In this document: positions 1 to 9,000 of the stretch, piece after piece | Numbering within the stretch: position 1 is the first letter of the stretch | How the letters are laid out: the number at the start of each line of letters is the position of its first letter | NCBI RefSeq assembly: GCF_932526225.1 | Contig: NC_064038.1 | Location: 4,402,001-4,466,000 of the forward strand | Direction: 5' to 3' | Source of the DNA: Nematostella vectensis | Lineage: Eukaryota; Cnidaria; Anthozoa; Actiniaria; Edwardsiidae | Length of the DNA: 64,000 nt | Translations under genes and position numbers: made by a program | The notes under the pieces: generated by a model | What the model was told of the DNA's origin: nothing | Seen by the model: the letters and a program-made list of their open reading frames with translations, nothing else | The model's database searches: none

Positions 1-239
1 ATATCCAGGTCACATACGCATAGCTTATCGCTCACTAAAGTTCTCCTACATACTGGACAGGTCGCAGAGCGGAGTCTAAGCACACATTTCAGATGATTTC
101 CATGCCCACATTCTAACTCGGCGCTTGTTTCTTTTTGCACCTCCTCTAAACAGATCGAGCACAGGATGGGTTCTTCGAGACTACCCGATGGTGGTGGTGG
201 TTGCTCTTCAACCATACGTTTAACCGTTTGTTCCTCCAT
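1..239 (-). CDS. RING-H2 finger protein, 3' part cut by window edge (viral-like block)
   Basis: The minus strand reads an open frame from an ATG at 239 through position 1, so at least 79 codons are present and the C-terminus lies outside the window. Cysteines and histidines follow a RING-H2 pattern: C27-x2-C30, C44-x-H46-x2-H49-x2-C52 and C61-x2-C64 (CPVC). RING proteins are usually E3 ubiquitin ligases, and small RING proteins are common in NCLDV genomes; the specific role here is unknown. The first ~19 residues (MEEQTVKRMVEEQPPPP) closely match the N-terminus of the TFIIB-like gene at 2183. The upstream DNA also matches, including the shared promoter motif at 257-264. The next gene (ankyrin, same strand) stops 74 nt upstream. 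The RING call is strong; the viral origin is inferred from the neighbourhood. Confidence 0.8.
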   Translation of the reverse strand, partial: MEEQTVKRMVEEQPPPPSGSLEEPILCSICLEEVQKETSAELECGHGNHLKCVLRLRSATCPVCRRTLVSDKLCVCDLD

Positions 240-256
240 TTTATTAAACTGTTCAT

Positions 257-264
257 GTCTTTAA
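257..264 (-). promoter_or_regulatory. Shared TTAAAGAC promoter-like motif, RING gene
   Basis: On the minus strand TTAAAGAC sits with its nearest base 18 nt upstream of the RING gene ATG. The same core occurs at the same spacing before the ankyrin and TFIIB-like genes, and at 20 nt before the small membrane protein. Confidence 0.6.
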
Positions 265-313
265 GCCACTTTTCAATTTTTTTACATCATACACCAAAGC
301 ATGTCTCTCACGC

Positions 314-1135
314 CTACCCATCGAAACACTCTTCCAACATTCCCTTCTCTTGCTCATCAAGACACCAATCCCAAAACCTGTCCGGATGCCAAGCTACTGG
401 CATTAGTTCGTCCTCCAGCTTTCTACGGAATCTCACCTTGTGTAGCTTCTCCGGGAGCTCCTCATGCACGAGGCCCCACCTCCACGCCGCACGTAGCACC
501 GCGACAATTTCGTGTAGACCCCAAAACCGCGCGTAACTCATAGGCCCAATGAGATCGGTCGCGCCCCACTCCAAGCACAACCTCACAATCTCGAGGTTGC
601 CAGATTCGGTGGCCGGTGTTATAGCATAGTCCGGGTCAAACTCCCAGAAGTTTTCTCTCAGCAACTCTAGAACCTCAACGTGGCCATTGTACGCCGCCTC
701 GGCGGAGGTCCAACCGACGTTGGCATCGACGCCTAGATCTATCAATAACTTAACAACCCCCACCTGACCTTCCCCCGCCGCAGTACCCATGGCCTCGATC
801 ATAGCCTCTTCGTCGTCACAATACTCGTCCATCACCTTCAAAACCTCTACGTGCCCGCCTTTCGCTGCCATGGACGCTGAATACACGAAGTCACAGGCGC
901 CCAACTCACAACACATCTTAACGATCTCGGCGTGCCCATTCTCCGCCGCGCTCGCCATGGCCTCGTCGAAATCCGACGCGCCCCACTCTTTACATAACCT
1001 CACGGCCTCGACGCACCCCTCCGCCGCCGCGCGCGCCATGGCGGTGTCAAAGTCTGCGGCTCCCCACCTCGCTAAGGTGGCGGCTTGATCCTCCACGGTG
1101 AGATTTGTAAGACCTCCAGCACTTTGCATATCCAT
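314..1135 (-). CDS. Ankyrin-repeat protein, viral-like
   Basis: This is an intact single-exon ORF of 273 aa starting at an ATG. From about residue 20 to 220 it is built of roughly 33-residue ankyrin-type units with recurring 'A..GH.E.V.......GA' cores (for example around 'ENGHAEIVKMCCELGA' and 'ESGNLEIVRLCLEWGA'). The C-terminus carries PVAWHPDRFWDWCLDEQEK. I associate this tail with ankyrin proteins of Marseillevirus-like NCLDVs, from memory and not from a search. Ankyrin proteins of this kind usually bind host proteins; the partner here is unknown. It lies between the RING and TFIIB-like genes, same strand, with 120-nt gaps or less. Base composition is clearly richer in G+C than the flanking DNA beyond 3 kb. 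No stops or frameshifts are visible. Confidence 0.8.
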   Translation of the reverse strand: MDMQSAGGLTNLTVEDQAATLARWGAADFDTAMARAAAEGCVEAVRLCKEWGASDFDEAMASAAENGHAEIVKMCCELGACDFVYSASMAAKGGHVEVLKVMDEYCDDEEAMIEAMGTAAGEGQVGVVKLLIDLGVDANVGWTSAEAAYNGHVEVLELLRENFWEFDPDYAITPATESGNLEIVRLCLEWGATDLIGPMSYARFWGLHEIVAVLRAAWRWGLVHEELPEKLHKVRFRRKLEDELMPVAWHPDRFWDWCLDEQEKGMLEECFDG

Positions 1136-1152
1136 TTTGTTATTACATCCAC

Positions 1153-1161
1153 GTCTTTAAA
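1153..1161 (-). promoter_or_regulatory. Shared TTTAAAGAC promoter-like motif, ankyrin gene
   Basis: The minus strand reads TTTAAAGAC with its nearest base 18 nt before the ankyrin ATG at 1135. The following bases up to AAAATGG also resemble the other members of the set. Confidence 0.6.
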
Positions 1162-1256
1162 CCAATTTAATCGAATTTTTTTAGACGTGTTAATTCACAT
1201 CTACTCCGAACTGACAGTTTTCTGGAAATCCTGATTTCTCTGGAAATCGGGAAATA

Positions 1257-2183
1257 TCATACCACACCAGGCGTACCCAGGACTGTGGCCACTTCTTTCG
1301 CTTTCCTACTGATGGTTAACTCGGAGATGCCCGTTCTTTCGGAGAATTTTTTAAGTGTAATATCGACCCCCTTTAGCCGTACCCAGTAATAGGTTAAAGC
1401 GACCGCAAAGGATTGTGGGCGAGCGCGATTCAACTCAGACGAGCGGTTCTCAGATCTGTAGTAGAGCTGGACCACCTCTCCCTTCTGTGCGGGGGACGCC
1501 GAGAATCTATCCATCACATCGCGAATGTGGTCCACGACGGTGGGAGACGTTCCGTGTAGTAAGTAATCTTTAGGCGCGTTAATACTAAAGATTTTTAGAC
1601 CCTTAAGGCAACTCTTCCTGCTCAATCCAAAAGTCTCCATCAAGGTTTTCGGTGTCTGACACTCACCGGACATCTTGTAGGCGTAGTAGATACACGCAAA
1701 GACGATCGCCTTCCGTGGGTCGCCGCGAAAAATCTGGCCTTTCGTCACCTGAGTGTATATCTCGTTAGCTTTGGCTACAATTACCCCGCTAAAACCCATG
1801 TTCTCCACATCCTTGTCAATATTTCTATCCTCAGACCTACGTACCTGGACCCGACTTGGATTCGAAGACCGTTTGCCGTCGGAATGTCCGTAAAAACCCC
1901 ACTCCCTTTCGTGTGCGATCACGCGCTGCATCTGTTCCCCGCACTCTAAGCAACTAGTGACCCCGTCTTCTGTGACTAGGTCGTCATGATTGCAAAGGGT
2001 GTTACTACTATCCTCGTCTCCCAAGGAGGCTCTACTAGTCTCGTATTCGGTGAGGGCTCGGTCAAACAGTGCAAATTCCGGCATGAGGGTGGGGACGTTA
2101 ATCTCAGGCACCGGTCCGCCGGGGATATTGTATGGTGGTGGTGACCGATCTTCAACCGTACGTTCAACTGTTCGTTCCTCCAT
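1257..2183 (-). CDS. TFIIB-like transcription initiation factor, viral-like
   Basis: This intact intronless ORF encodes 308 aa from an ATG. A zinc ribbon is visible as C64-x-H66 and C78-x2-C81, the form seen in NCLDV and archaeal/eukaryotic TFIIB. Two cyclin-like repeats follow. The first spans about residues 125-205, with a 'DPRKAIVFACIYYAYK' helix; the second spans about 208-305, with 'ARPQSFAVALTYYWVR' and a final helix-turn-helix ('ISELTISRKAKEVATVLG'). TFIIB recruits RNA polymerase II-like enzymes to promoters, and NCLDVs encode their own version for cytoplasmic transcription. It is far from the animal's own TFIIB, which would be spliced and near 316 aa with a conserved B-finger. The promoter and first ~20 residues are duplicated in the RING gene at 239. 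Clustering with genes sharing one upstream motif fits a virus-encoded transcription system. Confidence 0.85.
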   Translation of the reverse strand: MEERTVERTVEDRSPPPYNIPGGPVPEINVPTLMPEFALFDRALTEYETSRASLGDEDSSNTLCNHDDLVTEDGVTSCLECGEQMQRVIAHEREWGFYGHSDGKRSSNPSRVQVRRSEDRNIDKDVENMGFSGVIVAKANEIYTQVTKGQIFRGDPRKAIVFACIYYAYKMSGECQTPKTLMETFGLSRKSCLKGLKIFSINAPKDYLLHGTSPTVVDHIRDVMDRFSASPAQKGEVVQLYYRSENRSSELNRARPQSFAVALTYYWVRLKGVDITLKKFSERTGISELTISRKAKEVATVLGTPGVV

Positions 2184-2200
2184 TTTATTAAACTGTTCAT

Positions 2201-2209
2201 GTCTTTAAA
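2201..2209 (-). promoter_or_regulatory. Shared TTTAAAGAC promoter-like motif, TFIIB-like gene
   Basis: The minus strand has TTTAAAGAC with its nearest base 18 nt before the ATG at 2183. It lies inside a ~60-bp stretch nearly identical to that before the RING gene (about 213-273 against 2154-2218). Confidence 0.6.
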
Positions 2210-2354
2210 CCACTTTTCAAAGGCTTTCTAGATGTGAAGCTGAGAGGCTAGCCCCTCGAGCTCCATCTAGGTGTGATGTGTGTGGTTGCCAAGACTTCCG
2301 AAGGGGTCCGCGTGGGGGCGGTGCGGTCTAAAGTCTCCACACCACATTCGTGGA

Positions 2355-2615
2355 CTAGTATCTTACCCATCTTTTTTCGTCATACCGTGGCATGGAGACT
2401 AACATCGCTAGAACACCAAGGACAATTGTCGCCGCTCCGGCCACAAACCCAACGGGGTCGAAGCTTCCGTATTCTGAGTCTTCATAGTAATCAGCGTTAC
2501 AACAGCAGTGTTCAGGCCCCGCATCCGCAGTGTCACTCACATTCACCTCCAGCACCGAACAACCGCCGGCGGTAGCCGCATCGTTTTTGATCTTCACCTC
2601 CGTCTTTAATGTCAT
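2355..2615 (-). CDS. Small single-pass membrane protein, viral-like
   Basis: I place the start at the ATG at 2615 (86 aa) rather than the further-upstream in-frame ATG at 2687, because the shared promoter-like motif (2635-2641) lies just upstream of 2615 and within the longer frame. The N-terminal half is soluble and contains a CCC cluster near residue 38. A single hydrophobic segment runs from about residue 55 to 76 (VGFVAGAATIVLGVLAMLV), followed by a short basic tail, so a tail-anchored or small virion-type membrane protein is plausible. I do not recognise the family. It is the last ORF of the block before the tandem repeat at 2686. Confidence 0.55.
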   Translation of the reverse strand: MTLKTEVKIKNDAATAGGCSVLEVNVSDTADAGPEHCCCNADYYEDSEYGSFDPVGFVAGAATIVLGVLAMLVSMPRYDEKRWVRY

Positions 2616-2634
2616 TTTATCTAGGGCCTCATAC

Positions 2635-2643
2635 GTCTTTAGA
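2635..2643 (-). promoter_or_regulatory. Shared TCTAAAGAC promoter-like motif, small membrane protein gene
   Basis: The minus strand reads TCTAAAGAC with its nearest base 20 nt upstream of the ATG at 2615, one base different from the other three copies. A further shared ~35-bp element lies just upstream at 2649-2684, with a counterpart at 2247-2282. Confidence 0.5.
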
Positions 2644-2685
2644 CCAGAATAGCCCCTTGAGCTCCCCCTAGGTGCGACATGTGAC

Positions 2686-2815
2686 AAAGTGATTGACAGG
2701 TGGGCTTGGCTATCACGTGATAAAGTGATTGACAGGTTCTTGACAAAGTGATTGACAGGTTTTTAAAGTGATTGACAGGTGGGCGTGGCTATCACGTGAC
2801 AAAGTGATTGACAGG
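2686..2815. repeat. Short tandem repeat at edge of viral-like block
   Basis: Five exact copies of AAAGTGATTGACAGG begin at 2686, 2722, 2745, 2765 and 2801. They are separated by variable spacers, two of which contain a GGCTATCACGTGA segment. The array starts directly after the last viral-like gene and marks the change to AT-rich DNA. Confidence 0.85.
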
Positions 2816-5800
2816 TGGGCGTGGTCGTGCAAGAGATCTTTGGCAAACTCGCGCATGCGCAGGTCGCGAGGCTTGGCGGAGGTGTGCGGAGACTTTTGCG
2901 CCACTTTTGGAATGAAATTTGGGATGATCAAAAAGTTGCGCCAGCTGCGCCATTTCCCTACTACTTCGGTCCATGCGAGAACTCGGGATGTTCAGTGGCG
3001 AATGGTCCCTAAAATATCCATTTTATCGCCAAATTTAAAAGCATCTCAAATTCTCGGATTTTAGATTTTAGAGATTTTAGGTTCTACTTCTGTTCTCGGG
3101 TATCTACAAAGGTAGAATCTCGTTTTCTCGGGTTTTGAGAACGGCCTTCTCGTCGTCTCGGAATTTCTCGGTTTCACCATTAGCCACCCCCTACAGGTAA
3201 AAATGTTTAGATTTTTTACAATACATATTTCTTTCTGTATAGACTATAAGTATATATATTTATGTATCATCATCCCGGTATAGAAAAAGCGTTATTTTTT
3301 GTAATTTACAGCTTCCGGGACTGAGATTTTGATAAGTTTACACTTCAGTTAACACAAGTCCAGGGAATAAAGAGGCAATATGAGAAGAATCGTTTACTTT
3401 TAGCATCTTCATTCTGCTAATTGGGGCGACTGTGTTCTTTTCACTTTTTTTATGTAAGCAGCTCAGAACTTTTTCCCGGAACCCCGCCTGCAAAGGGCAA
3501 AAGCTTTCAGTATTAATGTGTTATCGTGTGCATCGAATAAACATATGGCGGTTTGGGGCTCTGTGAACTTCAGTCTGGTCCTCAGTTACCTCTAGAATAC
3601 GAAAGTCCTAGGCATTTTGTCCAGGTCAATTTATTTCAGGCTTTTTTAAACAGCCTTTTGATATTTTTAAGAGGCTAGGTGAAAGGCTATTGCAAGCTGT
3701 CCTCGAATTTAATGAATCTTACTTCTACGGGAAGATGTTAGCCAAACGGCTGGATCACCAATATATAAACATGTCTGGCTCCGGATAATTCTGTCGAAGT
3801 CAAATTTATTTTTTTTGCCATTATACCATGAAATCCTCTTTTTTTTCCATTAAGGCCAAGGCGAAGCCATCCTCAGAAACCCAGGGTTTTGTTTAGTCTT
3901 TCTTGGTTTTCCTGGGTTGTTTCTAAGCCGGTTGGACACGTTTTAATAATCTACTGCAGCGGGAAGTCTGGAGTAGAAATGTTATCGTTGTCTGGTCTCA
4001 AATATTCAATTAAGAATGTTTTAATATCACGTATAGTCGAGGTGTCCACAAGCTTGTGCAGAGTGAAGACGCAAAGTGTCACGTATCAGGGGTGGAAAAG
4101 ATAACCTATCAATAATAGTACTTGTGAAACCAGTATATCTACGTTACTTGACGCAAAATACACAACGAAAGTGAGCTCTGGTCCCTCGAATATGAATTTA
4201 AAAACATTAAGATTCACTATATCATCTGTTTTATATTGAGAAGTAGTTCTCATTAACATGAAATGCTCGTTTTTAGCACCACACAAGACGGGGATTCAAA
4301 AGAGAGCACTTTATTTGAAGATAAGCACTAAATTCTCGCCTCCCCCCCCCCCCCCCACCCACCCCCTGCCACCAAAAAGCGAGTTATTTCTTTTGGAAGG
4401 ATCTCAAATACTTTAATTCCGTTTTCCATATGATACTCCCTTGTCTCCTCCATATCCTGGGTACCCGCCTGATAAAGATGCGAAGTGCCTACATTCTTTA
4501 AAATACTAATTTATTAAATAAAACAACGTTAAACAATATACAACTTGGTTTTCAAACTTGAGGTCAGTGGCTCACACTCTTAAAAGCCTGACTTCAGATC
4601 ATTCCAACATATGGGGATGAAGAAGGCGCTTATTTACGGTTTAAAAGCTATTAGAGGTCGCTTTCATCTAGCTTGGCGACATAGAACGAGTCTTGGGCAG
4701 TCGCGTGATGATTGAAATGTGCAATAAATCTCCCAACCATCGCCTATACTTTATTTCACAACTTCAACCGTCTTTTATCCTCTTTCTGGGTACCATGAAT
4801 GAATTTAAAGTCAGTTCTTAACAACGTTCAGATTGCTTTTGAAAACTCAGAATTATTTCGCCAGTCAGAAACATTCAAACTTGAGGACGGACGAGTCTTT
4901 TCTAATGAATGAATGCTTGCATGCTTGCATCGAGGTCGGTGGTCAACATTAAAATTAATTAAAGACTTTCCTCAAAAGGCTTCCCAAATAAACCGCTTTT
5001 GTTTCCATTTTTCATTTATCACTGGGCTCATGTTACTATCGTAATAATTTAACTTCCTGTTGTATAAACATGTAATTTTGCCGTTTATACATAACTGTCC
5101 TTCCAAACACCGGAAGTCTATCCGTGAGCCGATCTATTTATGGCGTTCGTGTCTCTTAGAAGTGCTTTTCGGTAGGTAAAAAATCTAATGGATTACCGTT
5201 TTATGGCCTTGGCGATTACTAACGGCTTGGAGAGTGGTAAAATGCGGTTAAGACTAAGAGCAATTTTCTTAAAAGCATATTAGCATTAGGTAAATGCTTT
5301 CCACTCTAGTTGTTGTTCCTTGTATTATAGTTGCTATACCATTTTTTTTGCTCGTGTATTTATAATTTTGTGGTTTCCCCGCTTCTACATTCGTCGCCGC
5401 TATTGACCCAATTAACTCTCAATAATAACCAAATCTCTGTTTTATCTTAATAGTCACATTTATATAGCTGAAAGCACAAGCAGAATCTAATGAGCTTATG
5501 AATGAGATCCAAAAAAGCATACTGATAGTTAAGTTTACCTAACTGATATGAAGTTCCGTTAGCAAACACTTATACAGCCTTTTGTCATTTTTGGGTTCCT
5601 TGTATTTTGATAATTCACTGACATTCTTTCAGTTGTTTAATTATCGAGTTAAACGCGTCATAGCAAATTTTTTACGCTCCTTCATCGACTTCGAGTTATC
5701 GTTCTTGAATGTGTTGATACCTCATTCAAGAACGGATAACTAATGCTTTTCCTACGCTTCTCTAACAAAATACTCACAGCAGAGTATCGCAAGTGTTTTA

Positions 5801-6071
5801 TCAGATTGTACTAAGATATACAAATTAGGATCGTCCAAATAGTAACCGCATACTTAAGATAAGACACCATCGGTGCATTTCAATCGCACCCGAGTGGACT
5901 GATTCATGTCAGATGGGTTTTAAATAGCGAGCATTGGATACACTTGAATAATGGGCTGTCTGTGAAATCCCGCTTCTGACACCACCATTATCATTTCGTC
6001 ACTCTACTAGACCAAAGCTAAAACGCATACTTCATCTACAATCGGATCTTCTACCAGCAGAAGCAGCGTCA
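2816..6071. other. Non-coding stretch upstream of the Pax gene
   Basis: No convincing exon is seen. At 3050-3190 there is a low-complexity repeat built on TCTCGG/TTTTAG; a similar sequence in the other orientation occurs near 61010-61160. A poly-C run lies at about 4342-4356. A short near-perfect hairpin lies at 5695-5740. Confidence 0.5.
5695..5740. repeat. Small inverted repeat (hairpin)
   Basis: GTTATCGTTCTTGAATG is followed after 11 nt by CATTCAAGAACGGATAAC. The arms pair over 17 bp with a single bulged base. It lies about 330 bp upstream of the proposed first Pax exon. Confidence 0.7.
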
Positions 6072-9000
6072 ATGATGAACGTATTCGGTAAGGTCTTTAG
6101 AGATATCGCGATGTGATAGAAATTCTTTCTCTCCCCTTTCTAATATAGTTACAAATAACAAGTTTCCTTCCTTAGTTTTTGTGAACTTAGTAAATTAACA
6201 TTATATGCATAGGCGTTTGTTTGATCTTTTAGAAACTGGGGCACAAAAACTTTTCTGATGTTATCTTTATTTAAAGTAATTACAAAAAAATGAAAACATA
6301 AACAGTTTAAAAAACTCGAGCTTTTAAATCTTTAGAAAAGTATTTACGTACGTTAGCATAGTACGTAAGGCATGGCCTTTAATCATGGTGCATGATACAA
6401 AATCCGATAGAGTCTATATCCATTTTTCTATCTTTAATTCCATTAAATAATGCTTATAACTTTCATCGATTGTCAAGTATTTCACTTTTTACTTAATGGA
6501 TTATTTTTTTTCTATACTTTTTTTTATACTGGTAGAAACGTCTCGGAAACGGATGGTTGTGTCTAGGAGTAGAAAAGGCAAAAAGCCGTGTAAAGAACGG
6601 AGTTAATGTATTTCGTGATACCTAAGATGATGCCTCCCTTTTAACTGTTAGACAATTATGGATTTCTGCTTCTTCTTCAAAATCTAACCCTCGTTGTTCT
6701 TGAATATAAAAAGTATATGCACATCCACGTTAGTGTGAGCCAATCAAGTTCAACTTACACTTGATCGAATGATACTCTGGAGTAATTCAGGAATGTAAAG
6801 AAAATGATGATATAATGTACCAAGTGAAGATATTTTGCATGGGTACGAGGCATGCCTATAAGCTCTGTCTGCGTGGGTTTAGAAGCTGCTACAACTTGGG
6901 AGAGTGACGCATTGACACAACATCCTGCTATCAAGTCAGGCATCGCGAAATCATGATTCCAGATATTTAGTATTTCAAGTTAGACTGTTTAAATCAGATT
7001 TAATTGTTTGTGACCGACCCCCTTGCTCTGTGCTTAGGGCAAAAATAAAATATTGAACGGGTTAACAAGAATCGAAGAAATAGTAAATAATTTCCTTATC
7101 TTTCTCAATTTAATTTGAGTAAAGAGAGAAACAGACGAAGCCGAGAAATCAGCCGGACAAAATAGTAAGAGCGGCGCGCTTTTGGATTCGGAGAAGCTGG
7201 AGAGAGTTGGAGCAAATTACCACAATCTACTAGCGCAGTTAAAAACTGGCTATAAATGCAAGCACTGTAGTAAATGTTTTGCTTAAATTTGCGTTAAGAA
7301 AGGTGATATACAGCGAAAAAGTGATATTCCGCTATCGAGTATTTTACACAGTTGTTTCTCACTTGGCTCCGATATGAGATGACTATCAAAAATCACCCAC
7401 AATACCCGCGCGCTGTTGACTTGCTTGATGGGACTAAAAGAGAAGATCCAGCCAGATTTATTATTGTCATTATTATTATTTTCGCTGGGAACAGATCAAC
7501 ATTGCTTTTAGTTTTCTTAGTATTGAGTGTCATACGATTTAAAGTAGCCCACTCATATGCAACTCCTGTCCACAGGAAACCAGAAACCAGTCCGAACAAG
7601 CGTTCAAAATCAATGTTTAACTAAATCCAAATTGGTGATAAAATGATAAAAGAAACTAAAAACAAAGTGAAAAGTAAAAAAAAAAAAGTAGTAAAAAAAT
7701 ACTTGACAGAGGAGCGACAGCACTTGGAATAAAAAGAGGAAAGAATAGACCACACATCCAGACATGCGCAGAATCAACGCATGGCAGCTAAAGCTTTAGG
7801 GCTAGCCTAGAGCTTTCGGCACCAGCACTGCTGTCTAGCGAGGGGAATGGGGGGGGGGGGGGGGTGGATGAGGAATATAGAAAATTCCCATTGTTGTTAT
7901 TTCTAACAGCAGCCTAACAGTAATACATTCTTGGTAAAATGGTCGAATCGTTTTGGAACTCAAGACCAATCTCACCAAGTCTCCATAGCCCAGTATAGAA
8001 GGTTGAGGTACACAATGAAGGGGGGGGGGGGGGGGGTGCAAATGCTATGCTAGATATTGTTTGGCTGTATGATCTGTATATGTGCTTTTTGTTTTGCCTT
8101 TCTGCTCTACCAACACCCCACCAATGTCAACTAACAAAACTTCCAATGCATTTTCTTTCAAGGTCAAGGGAAGCTGAACCAGCTGGGTGGGGTGTTTGTG
8201 AATGGCAAGCCTCTACCCATCTCAGTCCGCCGGCGGATTATCGAGATGGCCGAACAAGGCATGAAAGCTTGTGAGATCAGCAGAAGACTCCGAGTCTCGC
8301 ACGGGTGCATCAGCAAGCTCCTGGCAAAGTTCCAAGAAACAGGTGATACTTATATTCAACGACACTTGTAAATCGCGCGCTTTGATTGGTCAGGATCCAT
8401 GTGGTATTCGAGGACGCAGCTCATTTGGCGCCAGCATGCGCGCTCACTCCCAAAGACTATATTTGGACGTTGTATAAAACAAATAGATCTCATTTTTTGT
8501 GCGTCTGTCTCCTTATAGATGCACAGCTTGTCATGAACAACAGTCATGCAACTCGACTGCGTCTTTTTTTATCACGACACGCTGTGACGTCATCTGTTCA
8601 TCTATTAGAGGACAGACACACGCAAAATGAGATCATTTGTTAAATATGGCCTTATAGTGCGAAGCACACTGTTCTTCTGTTATGGTTGTTATTACCTCTG
8701 TCACACAGTGCGCTATGATCTTTATCACACAATGCGCCATGGGCTATGTCACGCAATACGCTATGATTTTTGTCACGCAATGCACTATGATCTTTATCAC
8801 GCAATGCGCCATTGCCTATGTCACGCAATACGCTATGACCTCTGTCAACCAATGCACTATGACCAATGTCACGAAAATACGCTATGACCGTCATGTATCG
8901 CAACCATGTAGCGTAACCTTGTAATGATTGTCGCATAAGTATCCTATATATAGCTAACAAGAGCCTGTCTCTAGCTGAATTGAATAGACTTTAAACACTT

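Noticed and set aside
2713..3064. Short ORFs across the tandem repeat
   Set aside because: They follow the AAAGTGATTGACAGG units and have no promoter motif of the viral-like set.
8627..8960. Overlapping ORFs on both strands with periodic CHAMRYD-like peptides
   Set aside because: They are produced by the 24-bp minisatellite in a Pax intron; the periodicity explains the open frames.
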